Source: Acidobacteriota bacterium (GTDB taxonomy: Bacteria > Acidobacteriota > UBA6911 > RPQK01 > DATIPO01). From it: a stretch of 64,000 nucleotides of DNA. The DNA lies in the NCBI GenBank assembly GCA_035471785.1, contig DATIPQ010000095.1:42834-106833 (forward strand), written 5' to 3'. A program made the position numbers and the translations under genes. Below the pieces are notes generated by a model. That model did not search any database and had not been told where the DNA came from. It saw nothing but the letters and a program-made list of their open reading frames with translations. Every line of letters begins with the position of its first letter. Within the stretch, counting starts at the first letter, position 1. Shown piece after piece: positions 35,195-43,776 of this stretch.

Positions 35195-35784
35195 GTCGTC
35201 TTCCGTTTCAGGTACTCGTTCAGCGCTTCCTTCATAGCCAGTCTTGCCCGGTAGATGTCGGTCTTGACCGAGAGCAAGGACCGTCCCACAACTTTTGTAA
35301 TGTCGTCATAGCTCATCTTGTGAAAGACGGCCAGGACGAACACGTCGCGATACTTGGGCGTAAGCCCGGCCAGGGTGCGGTCGATGATTTCCTGCATTTC
35401 CAGGGAGAGGACTTGCCGTTCCGGATCCCGCCCGTCCGATTCGTCGGGCAGGAAATTGTAGTATTCGGTTTCCTCATCATCGATCGAAACCTCGGGAGTC
35501 CGCTTGGAGCGTCTCAGTTTCTGATAGACCTCGTTGCGGGCTATCCGGTACAGCCAGTACTTGAACTGGCTGGGCTCTCGAAGCTTGCCGAGTTCGCTGT
35601 GCACCTTCAAGAAGGTCTCTTGCGTCAGATCCTCGGCTTCTACCCCGCTTCCGATCAAGCGCCGGATAAAATTGAAGATCGGCTTGGAGAAGATCTCGTA
35701 AAGCCTGTAGAAATCGTCCGGCGATCCTTCTTGGGCCCGCTCGACGATTTCCGTCAACTGCTGCTGGCTGATATCGATGGGCAT
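35191..35784 (-). CDS. RNA polymerase ECF sigma factor
   Basis: A 197-residue protein from the ATG at 35784 (MPIDISQQQLTEIV); a longer upstream extension has little support. Region 2 contains GVEAEDLTQETFLKVH and FKYWLYRIARNEVYQKLRRSKR. Region 4 is LTPKYRDVFVLAVFHKMSYDDIT ... SVKTDIYRARLAMKEAL. A short acidic linker (DDEETEYYNFLPDES) joins them. It directs transcription of a stress or envelope regulon and is likely autoregulated. It heads the operon with its anti-sigma gene. Confidence 0.93.
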   Translation of the reverse strand: MPIDISQQQLTEIVERAQEGSPDDFYRLYEIFSKPIFNFIRRLIGSGVEAEDLTQETFLKVHSELGKLREPSQFKYWLYRIARNEVYQKLRRSKRTPEVSIDDEETEYYNFLPDESDGRDPERQVLSLEMQEIIDRTLAGLTPKYRDVFVLAVFHKMSYDDITKVVGRSLLSVKTDIYRARLAMKEALNEYLKRKTT

Positions 35785-36191
35785 CGAGAAGCGATCCTGA
35801 CAGCCAGCGCCTAAGCAGTATCTTCGCTGTCTGCGCTTGTCTCCGAAGCACAGATAGAAGATGCCGCCGCCGCGGCAAAGTCGCAAGTAAATCGGAACCT
35901 GTTTTCCCGCCGCCGCCCTGATCGCCCCCCAGGGTTCCGATGGGAGCGGCATTCCGGTACCAGGCCCCGTCCCAGTCCGTATCTTAACAGTTCAAAAATT
36001 TGTGAGCCGACGCACTGCGCGAACCGGTACAATGGCTTGGAGAGAGGCCGGAGGCTTTCTCTCGTGCGAGACCACTTTTTGCTCATTGCGTCTGAGGGCG
36101 TCTTGAGTTATAAAGTAAAAGGCTGCGGATTGCGAGCCAAGTGGAGTTGTGCGCAGTCGAAGCCGAAACAGTAAAGATCGGATTCAGCTTG
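35785..36191. other. Divergent intergenic region, sigma operon versus VCBS gene
   Basis: About 400 bp without a gene. It holds a plausible promoter for the plus-strand gene and AT-richer DNA near 35985-36005 (GTTCAAAAATTTGTG), where the sigma operon promoter may lie. No other feature is seen. Confidence 0.6.
36086..36114 (+). promoter_or_regulatory. Putative promoter of the VCBS-type gene
   Basis: TTGCGT, 17 bp spacer and TATAAA (five of six match the -10 consensus). It lies 77 bp before the chosen start codon. Confidence 0.45.
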
Positions 36192-37835
36192 ATGAAATGG
36201 CTCACCAGAATCGGCGGCGTCATTCTGCTCTTGACGTTGCCGACCTACAGCTATCTGGATCTGGCGGACTCGGCTCGGCCGGCCTTCCAGTCCGGAGATC
36301 AGGCCGCCCTCCTCTCTTCCGGCCAAGGCAGCGGCAGCCAGCTTCCCTCTGCCCAAGGGGTGGGCGAGGGGCGGGAAGAGAAACTCGATCCGGATTCGGC
36401 CTTCCGGCGCGCCGCCCAGGTGCGCCAACGGCCGGAGCCCGGCGGCGGATTCGTCCCCGAAGGAGTTGTCCCTCAGCATGCGCGCAGGGCCCTTGTTGCC
36501 TCGCGGGATTCCGGGTCCACGGCGTACCCCGCAAGACTCCTCCGGGAAGAGTCTCTCTTTGACCTGCCGGGCAAGCAGGTTGAGATCCGTTCCTTGGAAG
36601 ATCACGACCAATTGCTGGCGCTGGAAGTGGAATACGCTCAGCTCGATCGGCCGGTTTTCGGTTCATCCGGCAATCCCTTTGCCGTCTCCGCAGGCGGCGA
36701 CCCCACTGCCGCCGAGGACGGACCGGGCGACGACAGCGCCGCGCCGGTAGGCGGACAGGCCTCGCGTGAGGACGCTCCCGCCGAAGAACCCGGCGCCGCA
36801 AACGAGGGCCCGGGGACGGGCGAAGAGAGTCCCTCGCAACCGGACCCCGCTGATGGACCCGGCGAAACCGACTCACTCGATCATAGCAACGGCGATGAAG
36901 GCAACCAGGCTGACCCGCCGCCGGCCGAAGAGCCGCCGCCTCCCGAGGATCCGCCTCCGCCGGAAGAGCCCTCGGCCCCCCGACAAGAGTCGACGCCCTT
37001 CGACTTTCTCATCTCACGGGCGCCCTCCGCTGCCGGAGAGCCCTATACGATGCGGGCCAAGCGCGGACAGGACGGCCTTTTCCTGATGGAAAACGAAGAG
37101 GTCTTCGCCTTGTCGCAGTTTCAGTTGCTGCGGTCGGTCAGCGTTTCGAACGACGCCCAGATGGTGTTTACCGACATCGACGGTGACGGATTGTCTGATC
37201 TGTTGCTGGGCCGCAACGACGAAGAGGGCGCCCAAGTTCATATCTTCTTTCGCCATGACGGCGGAGAATCGCCCTTCGACCAACCGGAGGGCTCGATTTT
37301 GCTCCCGGGAGAGACGATCACCAGCTTGGCCCTGTTCGATTTCGACGACGACGGGTTGTTGGACGTTGCGGCCGTGCTGGAGGACCGCCCCAGCCTGCTC
37401 ATTCTCTCCTTGCAGCCGGACGGCCTCAAAGTCGTGGGGGATCTGGTTCTCAACTTCCGGCCCGGCTTGGTGATCGACTGGCGCGGTGAACACCCGCTGG
37501 TTGCGGAACGGCGTCTTTACATCTACGATCCCGAGTTGAACCGCAGCGCGGTCATTACCTCATTCCAACCCGACGTGGTCCGCGAGTTCACCGTAGAGTC
37601 GGGCAGGGTTCCCGCACCCCTTTCCACCCGCGTCAACTGGCACCCCAATGAATCCACTTCCCGCGATCAGGAGATTCTGATCTTCGAGGCGCGTTATCGC
37701 TCCATCATCCTGGGTCCCAAACCCTCGGGCGCATTGCAGCTTTACGTCAACCTTGACCTTTCGGGGGAGAGGCCCATAGGGGTCGTGGGCGATTTCCTTT
37801 CCAAGGGCGGACGCTCCACCATCGTCGTTTTCTAG
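36192..37835 (+). CDS. Secreted VCBS/FG-GAP-like repeat protein with long acidic Pro-rich linker
   Basis: About 547 residues from the ATG at 36192, chosen because it gives a normal signal peptide (MKWLTRIGGVILLLTLPTYS). Residues about 180-290 are a low-complexity linker rich in Pro, Glu, Asp and Gly (for example EEPPPPEDPPPPEEP). The C-terminal half has calcium-binding type repeats, FTDIDGDGLSDLLLGRND and LFDFDDDGLLDVAAVLEDR, typical of FG-GAP/VCBS blades. It is probably an extracellular or surface-tethered protein. Its stop codon overlaps the stop codon of the convergent glycosyltransferase operon by a shared CTAG. Confidence 0.78.
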   Translation: MKWLTRIGGVILLLTLPTYSYLDLADSARPAFQSGDQAALLSSGQGSGSQLPSAQGVGEGREEKLDPDSAFRRAAQVRQRPEPGGGFVPEGVVPQHARRALVASRDSGSTAYPARLLREESLFDLPGKQVEIRSLEDHDQLLALEVEYAQLDRPVFGSSGNPFAVSAGGDPTAAEDGPGDDSAAPVGGQASREDAPAEEPGAANEGPGTGEESPSQPDPADGPGETDSLDHSNGDEGNQADPPPAEEPPPPEDPPPPEEPSAPRQESTPFDFLISRAPSAAGEPYTMRAKRGQDGLFLMENEEVFALSQFQLLRSVSVSNDAQMVFTDIDGDGLSDLLLGRNDEEGAQVHIFFRHDGGESPFDQPEGSILLPGETITSLALFDFDDDGLLDVAAVLEDRPSLLILSLQPDGLKVVGDLVLNFRPGLVIDWRGEHPLVAERRLYIYDPELNRSAVITSFQPDVVREFTVESGRVPAPLSTRVNWHPNESTSRDQEILIFEARYRSIILGPKPSGALQLYVNLDLSGERPIGVVGDFLSKGGRSTIVVF

Positions 37836-38701
37836 ATCTCCCGCAGGCCTTGACGGAATCCCCGGCACCAGTGGGTCAGTCCGCGTCCCAGCAGAGGCAG
37901 GTCCCCCCGCTTCAAGGGGGCCCGGCTGCGGCGGGCTCGGCGCCAGATGCGCCAAGCGCGCAGCGGCAGCAAGAGCCAGGCCGCGGCGGGAAAACGGCGC
38001 AGCCGCCAGCCGGGAACTTTGAAGCGGCGGCGCAGGCGGCCGCTCCACAGACCCAGGCGGCGCAGATGGTCCAGGGCCTGGGGAAGCGCTTCACGCTGAC
38101 GATGCAGGACTCCCGTGGAGGATTCGAAGAAGATCCCCTCTCCCAGGGCCAGACAAAAGATCTGGTCTTCGCTCATGGCTGTCTTCTCCTCGAAGCCTCC
38201 GGCGCGCTCAAAGTCGCGGCGGGGAATGACGAAATTGCAGGAGGGCAGCGCCCAGCGAGGACCAGAAGGAAGCCCGGGAGCGAATTCCGAGAACTCGATC
38301 CAGTAAAGCATGCGGGAGACCGGTGATTCCGGATTAGCGTTGTCCACCGATCCGCCCGCGGCCCGGATGCCGTCTTGCCGCAGGCGCCCCAAGAGGATCT
38401 TCAGCCAGTCGGGGCGGGCGGTCGCATCGGCATCCAAGAAAGCCAGCAGTCGGGCCCTGGTTGCCTGGACTCCGCGGTTACGCGCGGCCCCGGGGAGCAG
38501 GCGTTGGGGAGAGTGCAGCACCTTGACGGAAGGAAACTCGCCGCGGATCCAGTCGGCGGTATCGTCGGGGGAAGAGTCGACCACCACCACTTCGAAGGTT
38601 TCCTCAACGTCCTGCAGGAAAAGCGACCGCAGCGTCGCTCCGATTAAGGGCCGGGACGAGTAGGAGGGAATGATGACGGCGATGGAGGGAGTTTCCTTCA
38701 T
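37832..38701 (-). CDS. GT2 glycosyltransferase, last gene of glycan operon
   Basis: A 289-residue GT-A enzyme. The nucleotide-sugar fold is shown by IAVIIPSYSSRPLIGATLRSL, VVVVDSSPDD, AARNRGVQATRARLLAFLDADA with the DAD metal-binding motif, and the acceptor region FERAGGFEEKTAMSEDQIF. The C-terminus is Arg-rich with a hydrophobic AAAWLLLPLRAWRIWRR segment that could lie on the membrane. Its start overlaps the preceding gene by 4 bp. Substrate and linkage are unknown. Confidence 0.87.
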   Translation of the reverse strand: MKETPSIAVIIPSYSSRPLIGATLRSLFLQDVEETFEVVVVDSSPDDTADWIRGEFPSVKVLHSPQRLLPGAARNRGVQATRARLLAFLDADATARPDWLKILLGRLRQDGIRAAGGSVDNANPESPVSRMLYWIEFSEFAPGLPSGPRWALPSCNFVIPRRDFERAGGFEEKTAMSEDQIFCLALGEGIFFESSTGVLHRQREALPQALDHLRRLGLWSGRLRRRFKVPGWRLRRFPAAAWLLLPLRAWRIWRRARRSRAPLKRGDLPLLGRGLTHWCRGFRQGLREI

Positions 38702-39606
38702 GGTCGATTGGCTTCAGTTTGCCGTAGGCGGGTTTGCCGTCCCCGGGTCTTGAATCCGTCGCGCACCCCGCGCAGGATGGCGCCTAGGCGGGCTGTGCGC
38801 AGGAGGAGGGTATTGAAGGCCAAGCTTCCCGCCAAGGTCGCTGCCCAGTAAAGCCAGGCCAAGGCTCCAGGGCGGTGTTTGAACATAAAAAAGAGCGTGT
38901 TGCGGCGGAGCCAGTAGACTTTTTTCAGTGGCGAGCGGCGGGTGCTGTGGGCGCCGCGATGGAGAAAGCGTGCGGCCGGACAAAAGCATACCCTCAGTCC
39001 CGCTTGAGCGCAGCGGTAGAGAAAGTCGACCTCCTCGTGATACATGAAATAGCGTTCGTCGAAGAATCCCACCTTTTCCAGGGTCTGGCGTTTGACCAGC
39101 AGGACGCATCCCAGCAACAGTTCCGTCCGGCGCCGTTGGCGATAACGCGAAGCCGGGGCTCCCTTGCCGCGATAGCGCGCCAGCACGTGCGAATAGTCGA
39201 CGCGTCCCCAGGCGGCGTCGAGACGCCGGGGGTCGCTTCGGCTGACGACTTGGGGGCCTGCGACCCAAGCCTGCTCGGCTTGGGCGCAGGAGATGAGCGC
39301 TTCCAGCCCGCCAGGCTCGAACTCCACGTCGTTGTTGAGGAGGAGGAAAAAGTCGGGAGGATCGGGTTGGCTCAGCCGCAGCCGCAGTCCGGCGTTGAGA
39401 GCGGCCGCATAGCCGAGGTTTTCCCGCAGCCGCAGCAGGTGCACGTCGGAGCCCAGATGATCGGCCGATCCGTCGCGAGAAGCGCTGTCCACTACCAGGA
39501 TTTGAAGGGGGCGCCGGCAGGAGCGCAGACACTCCAGCAGCCGGGGCAGCACTTGAGCCCCGTTGTAGTTGACGCAGATGGCGGTCAGGCTCGGAACAGC
39601 TTCCAT
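38698..39606 (-). CDS. GT2 glycosyltransferase (rhamnosyltransferase-like)
   Basis: A 302-residue GT-A enzyme with SLTAICVNYNGAQVLPRLLE, ILVVDSASRDGS, FFLLLNNDVEFEPGG and the late motif FFDERYFMYHEEVDFLYRC, typical of the WcaE/RfbN-type rhamnosyltransferase group. A hydrophobic C-terminal segment (LAWLYWAATLAGSLAFNTLLL) suggests membrane contact. It overlaps the upstream gene by 22 bp. Sugar specificity is inferred at family level only. Confidence 0.87.
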   Translation of the reverse strand: MEAVPSLTAICVNYNGAQVLPRLLECLRSCRRPLQILVVDSASRDGSADHLGSDVHLLRLRENLGYAAALNAGLRLRLSQPDPPDFFLLLNNDVEFEPGGLEALISCAQAEQAWVAGPQVVSRSDPRRLDAAWGRVDYSHVLARYRGKGAPASRYRQRRRTELLLGCVLLVKRQTLEKVGFFDERYFMYHEEVDFLYRCAQAGLRVCFCPAARFLHRGAHSTRRSPLKKVYWLRRNTLFFMFKHRPGALAWLYWAATLAGSLAFNTLLLRTARLGAILRGVRDGFKTRGRQTRLRQTEANRP

Positions 39607-40550
39607 AGTTCAGACCGGGATATGCGGCTGTGCCGGAACAGGCGGCGACGCTTGCCCAGGTCGTTGGGCAATGCCGCCCATCCGGCCGCCGTCCCCTTCA
39701 AGAACGACCCCAAGTAGCCGGCCTTGAGAAGGTGAAAGAGGGCGCTCTTGGTCCATCCCAGGGCCAGCCAAGGGAAGTTGGAGAGCGGCTGGTAAGTCCA
39801 CATCAAGCGCCAGCGGTTGCGGGTGATCCAGTACACGCGCGACGGCGAATAGTATACGCCGGGGCCGTCGCCGGGCTTGCGCAGAGGGTCGGAGCCGGCC
39901 TCCAGATGGTAGACCACTGCTTGGGGAATGAAGCGGCAGCGGTAGCCGGCCAGGCGGGCTCGCAGACTCAGGTCGACGTCTTCCAGGTACATGTGGAAAG
40001 ACTCGTCGAAATAGCCCAGACGGCGCAGCATGGAGGTGCGGTAGAAGGCGGCTCCGCCGCTGGCTCCCAGGACTTCAGCCTCCTGCTCGAAGTCCGACGC
40101 CGGACAACCGTTGCCCCGCTTCAGCGGCATCCCCCTGCGGTTGTAAAGATCTCCCGCCGAGTCGAGGCGGGAGCAATCGCGCGAGTCGATCATCTTGGAG
40201 GCCAGCATTCCGTGGCGGGGCAGGCGCTGGAAGGCTCGCAGTCCGGCGGCGATCCACTCGGGGTCGGCTTCCGCGTCGTTGTTGAGCAGGGCCGTGAACT
40301 CGGTTTCCACGCGCCGCATTCCGGCGTTGGCCGCCGCCGCGAATCCCACGTTGGAGGAGAGGCGCAGGCAGCGGAACTCGGGAAAGTCCTGCTCCACCAT
40401 GGAGGCGCTGCCGTCCTCGGACCCGTCGTCCACCACCAGCACCCGGCAGGGATGGGTCTGACGGCGCAGGGAGCGCAGGCAGGCGCGCAGCAGTTTCCTC
40501 TGGTTGTAGTTGGGGACCACTACCGTGATGGAGGCTTGCCCTTCCTTCAT
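39585..40550 (-). CDS. GT2 glycosyltransferase (rhamnosyltransferase-like)
   Basis: A 321-residue GT-A enzyme. The ATG at 40550 overlaps the stop of the preceding gene by 4 bp and yields MKEGQASITVVVPNYNQRKL. Motifs: VLVVDDGSEDGS, TALLNNDAEADPEW and FDESFHMYLEDVDLSLRARL. The C-terminal region has WLALGWTKSALFHLLKAGYLGS, a possible amphipathic helix. The next gene starts inside its 3' end. Confidence 0.87.
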   Translation of the reverse strand: MKEGQASITVVVPNYNQRKLLRACLRSLRRQTHPCRVLVVDDGSEDGSASMVEQDFPEFRCLRLSSNVGFAAAANAGMRRVETEFTALLNNDAEADPEWIAAGLRAFQRLPRHGMLASKMIDSRDCSRLDSAGDLYNRRGMPLKRGNGCPASDFEQEAEVLGASGGAAFYRTSMLRRLGYFDESFHMYLEDVDLSLRARLAGYRCRFIPQAVVYHLEAGSDPLRKPGDGPGVYYSPSRVYWITRNRWRLMWTYQPLSNFPWLALGWTKSALFHLLKAGYLGSFLKGTAAGWAALPNDLGKRRRLFRHSRISRSELWKLFRA

Positions 40551-41494
40551 TCCTCGTCGCAAGCCTCCAGCAGTCCCAGGTTGTAGTGATAGCTGAGCAG
40601 GTCGGGGTAGTAGCGGCTGAGATCGGGCCAGCGCCGCTTTTCCGTCCACAGGCAAAGCCGTTTGAGAAGCGCCATCTTGAGGCGCCGCCCCAGCGAGAAG
40701 CGGGGCAGGCGCCGGGTGTTGAGGAACTCCTCCATCTCGGGGTGCTTGAGATGGAACGTCCAGGCCGAGTAGCCCACCTTGCGCTGGCGCCTCAGGAACG
40801 ACTCGAGGGAGGTGGGATGGTGATGTCGCGCCACCGCCCGGGGCTGGTAGACCAGCCGCATTCCCTGCTGCTTCAGGCGCCAACTGAGTTCGATGTCCTC
40901 CCAACCATACTCCTGAAAGTCCTCGTCGAAGCCTCCGCTCTCTATGAAGAAGCGGCGGGGCAGGGAGACGTTGCTGGTGTAGAAGAAATTGAAGGGGACG
41001 TCCTCGGGGTCTTCGATGATGGAGAAGCCGAACTGCCATCCGTACTCGCCGATGTAGTGCATGAAGCGGGTCACCGGGTAGTCCTCGGCCCAGGGCGTGT
41101 AGCCGATGACGGCCAGGCGGCCGGCATCGCCGCGCCGATTGTGGGCGCGCCGGTGGTGGTAGAGGAAGTCGCCGCGGGGCACGGTGTCGTCGCCCAGAAA
41201 GAGCAGCCAGCGTCCCTCCGCCCGCCCTGCCCCCCGGTTGCGCGCCGCGCCCTGCTTCTGGTTGCTCTGGCGGAAGTAGCGCAAAGGGACGGGAAAGTCC
41301 TCGGCCAGGCGGCGGCAAAGGCTCCCGGTTTGGTCGCGCGATCCGTCGTCCACGACGATGACTTCATAAGAAAAGGAAAGGGCCCGCTCGTGAGGACTCT
41401 TCTGGGAGGCCAAAGCCCGCAGTGTCTTTTCCAGCATTCGGGCCCGGTTGTAGGTGGGGATGACGACGCTGATATCGGGGGCTTTAGAGTCCAC
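40547..41494 (-). CDS. GT2 glycosyltransferase (GT with WxDxELxxR motif)
   Basis: A 315-residue GT-A enzyme: ISVVIPTYNRARMLEKTLRAL, YEVIVVDDGSRD, GAARNRGAGRAEGRWLLFLGDDT (GDD in place of DxD) and GGFDEDFQEYGWEDIELSWRLKQQG. The last motif is typical of GT2 members related to chondroitin or capsule transferases. It overlaps the upstream gene by 11 bp and the downstream gene by 4 bp. Confidence 0.87.
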   Translation of the reverse strand: MDSKAPDISVVIPTYNRARMLEKTLRALASQKSPHERALSFSYEVIVVDDGSRDQTGSLCRRLAEDFPVPLRYFRQSNQKQGAARNRGAGRAEGRWLLFLGDDTVPRGDFLYHHRRAHNRRGDAGRLAVIGYTPWAEDYPVTRFMHYIGEYGWQFGFSIIEDPEDVPFNFFYTSNVSLPRRFFIESGGFDEDFQEYGWEDIELSWRLKQQGMRLVYQPRAVARHHHPTSLESFLRRQRKVGYSAWTFHLKHPEMEEFLNTRRLPRFSLGRRLKMALLKRLCLWTEKRRWPDLSRYYPDLLSYHYNLGLLEACDEE

Positions 41495-42833
41495 GGCGCA
41501 GCCTCCTGGCTACCCGCTTCAAGGTGAGGCCCGGCCCGTCCTTGCGCAGGCTGTCGAGGAAGGCTTTCAAGCCGGGACGGCCTGCGGGGGGTGGAGTCGC
41601 CAGAGCTTGCGTCCCCTGCCGCTGCAAGCGGTCGAGCTGTCGGCGCAAGTCCTCGACCTTGGCCGACAGGCGGTCCGCTTGGCGGGAACGCGGGTCGGGT
41701 GCTTGCTCCAGGGGAAGATGCCGGTCCAGGGCCAGCAGGCGCAGCCAGGACTGCTCTTCCATCTCGTATTCCGGATCCTCCACGATGCGCCGCAGGGGAT
41801 CGTCGAAGCGCTCGAGAATCTCGCTATCAGGACGCCGCCGCAAGGCTTGAACGCGCCGCCGCTTTTCCAGCACCTGGGGAAGGCGTTCCAGAACGTCGTC
41901 CAGTGCCACCAGGTGATTGAGGGCGTCGATCCAGCGTTCCTGGGCGGCCTCGTCGCCGCTGCGCAACTGGCGGCGGGCCTCGGCCCACAGGTAGAAGCTC
42001 TCCCTTTCCACTCCTGAGAGGAGCACCGCCCGGCGGATGGCCAGGCGCACGGCCAGGGGAAAGACCTTTTGGAAGAGTTCCTCCTCGTAGTTCTTAATCA
42101 CGGTCAGCAGGGCATTGCGGTGCATCAGGTAGCGCATGCGCTCGTTGGCGTGGCGGGCGAAGGTGGCGTGGCCGCGGTGGTAGGCGATGGAGCGGGGAGC
42201 GAAGGCCACTCCGTAACCGCTCAGCCACAGGCGCCAACCCAAGTCGACGTCCTCGAAGATGGCGAAGTAATCGGGATCGAAGCCTTCCAGGTCGAGGAAG
42301 ACCTGACGCTCGATGAGCATGGCTCCGCCGCAGGGGAAGAGCACTTCGTCGCGGTCTTTCACCCGCTCGGCCAATTCCCCGATGTCCTGCTGCAGCGCGA
42401 ATCCCAGATATTGCAGGGAAGAACCGTTGAAGTCGATTCGCTTGCCTTCCCAGTCGAGAATGCGGGAGGCGACGCAGGGCCGCTCGGGGGACAATCTCGC
42501 CAGCCCTTCCTCGAGCCATCCCGGATCTGCCCGCATGTCGTTGTTGATGAAGGCCAGACAGCGTCCCCGGGCGGCCTGGGCTCCCTGATTGCTGGGCCCG
42601 GCGAATCCCCGGTTGCAGTCGTTTTCTATGATCTGCACCTGGGGATGGCGGCGTCGCAGGTACTCTTTGGAGCCGTCCGAGGAACCGTTGTCGACGACGA
42701 TGATCTCGCCGCACCCGCAGGCCTGCAGAGACGGCACCAGGTGCTCCAGGTGCCCCCGCCCGTTCCAATTGACGGTGATCACTGAAACCTGGGAGGGATG
42801 GGGGGCAGAAGACTCAGAGCCGGAGCGGGACAT
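41484..42833 (-). CDS. GT2 glycosyltransferase with long helical C-terminal extension
   Basis: About 449 residues from the ATG at 42833 (a TTG at 42848 is possible). The GT-A domain covers about residues 15-260 with VSVITVNWNGRGHLEHLVPSL, IIVVDNGSSDGS, CLAFINNDMRADPGW and GFDPDYFAIFEDVDLGWRL. Residues about 270-430 are charged and helical (for example KVEDLRRQLDRLQRQ, coiled-coil-like), which is much longer than in its neighbours. The extension could mediate complex formation within the glycan assembly. Confidence 0.85.
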   Translation of the reverse strand: MSRSGSESSAPHPSQVSVITVNWNGRGHLEHLVPSLQACGCGEIIVVDNGSSDGSKEYLRRRHPQVQIIENDCNRGFAGPSNQGAQAARGRCLAFINNDMRADPGWLEEGLARLSPERPCVASRILDWEGKRIDFNGSSLQYLGFALQQDIGELAERVKDRDEVLFPCGGAMLIERQVFLDLEGFDPDYFAIFEDVDLGWRLWLSGYGVAFAPRSIAYHRGHATFARHANERMRYLMHRNALLTVIKNYEEELFQKVFPLAVRLAIRRAVLLSGVERESFYLWAEARRQLRSGDEAAQERWIDALNHLVALDDVLERLPQVLEKRRRVQALRRRPDSEILERFDDPLRRIVEDPEYEMEEQSWLRLLALDRHLPLEQAPDPRSRQADRLSAKVEDLRRQLDRLQRQGTQALATPPPAGRPGLKAFLDSLRKDGPGLTLKRVARRLRRGL

Positions 42834-43776
42834 CCCGCGATTGTACAATAAGGCCGTGCAGTTGGCGGTCGCTGCGCTGCCTGGCTTTCTGCACCCGCCT
42901 GCGCAGCCTCAGGGTGTCGGGCAGCACGAGGACGTTCCACAGCAGGTTGCGCAACTGTCCCCATTTGCGCCTGGGAGGCTGGGGCAAGGTGAGTACGCCC
43001 CACATGGCCCGGCAGGCGTTGCCGAGCTGATAGTTCTTGAGCAGCGTGCGCATGTTGTTGCGCTCTCCCAACAGTTCTCTCCAGCGCATGCCGCGGGTCT
43101 TGGCGGTGGAGCCGCCGAAGTGGTGATAGACCACGGCTCGGGGGGCCGTCACCACGCGATGTCCCAGTATCCACAGGCGCCAGCACAGGTCGACGTCCTC
43201 GTGGTACATGAAGAAGCGCTCGTCGAAGCCGCCGGCCTGCAGGAAGATGCGCCGCCGGAAGAGAGCGGCGCCGGCGGAGGCGAAGAGGACTTCCTCGACG
43301 CGGTCGTACTGGCCCTCGTCCTCCTCGTACATCCCCCTGTCCCAGGTGTATCCCAGCCGGTTCATGGCCCCGCCCACCCCATTGAGCACTCCGGGCCGGC
43401 TGTAGAGGAGCATTTTGGAAGCCACCGCCGCGGCCTCTTCTCTCTCGGCCGTTTTGACCGCTTCCTTCAGCCAGTCCGGCTCCAGCTTGAGGTCGGTGTT
43501 GAGCAGAGCCAGAAAGGGGGCCCGCGAGGAACGCGCCGCCAGGTTGGCGGCCTTGGCGAATCCCAGGTTCTCCTGCTGCGGCAGCAGCTTCACCCGTGGA
43601 AAGCGGCGTCCCACCCACTGGCAACTCCCGTCGCCTGAGGCATTGTCGATAAAGAGCACCTCGAAGTCGCGGAAGGTCTGCGCCTCCAGCGAGTCGAAGA
43701 GTTCTTGCAGGTAGTCGCGTCCCCGGTAGTTGATGACCGCAATCGAGACCTGGGGAGCCTCCCCTTGGCCGCTCAT
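42814..43776 (-). CDS. GT2 glycosyltransferase (rhamnosyltransferase-like)
   Basis: A 320-residue GT-A enzyme with VSIAVINYRGRDYLQELFDSL, EVLFIDNASGDGS, PFLALLNTDLKLEPDW and GFDERFFMYHEDVDLCWRLW. It overlaps the methyltransferase gene by 4 bp and the next gene by about 20 bp, showing tight coupling. It likely adds one sugar of the repeat unit. Confidence 0.87.
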   Translation of the reverse strand: MSGQGEAPQVSIAVINYRGRDYLQELFDSLEAQTFRDFEVLFIDNASGDGSCQWVGRRFPRVKLLPQQENLGFAKAANLAARSSRAPFLALLNTDLKLEPDWLKEAVKTAEREEAAAVASKMLLYSRPGVLNGVGGAMNRLGYTWDRGMYEEDEGQYDRVEEVLFASAGAALFRRRIFLQAGGFDERFFMYHEDVDLCWRLWILGHRVVTAPRAVVYHHFGGSTAKTRGMRWRELLGERNNMRTLLKNYQLGNACRAMWGVLTLPQPPRRKWGQLRNLLWNVLVLPDTLRLRRRVQKARQRSDRQLHGLIVQSRDVPLRL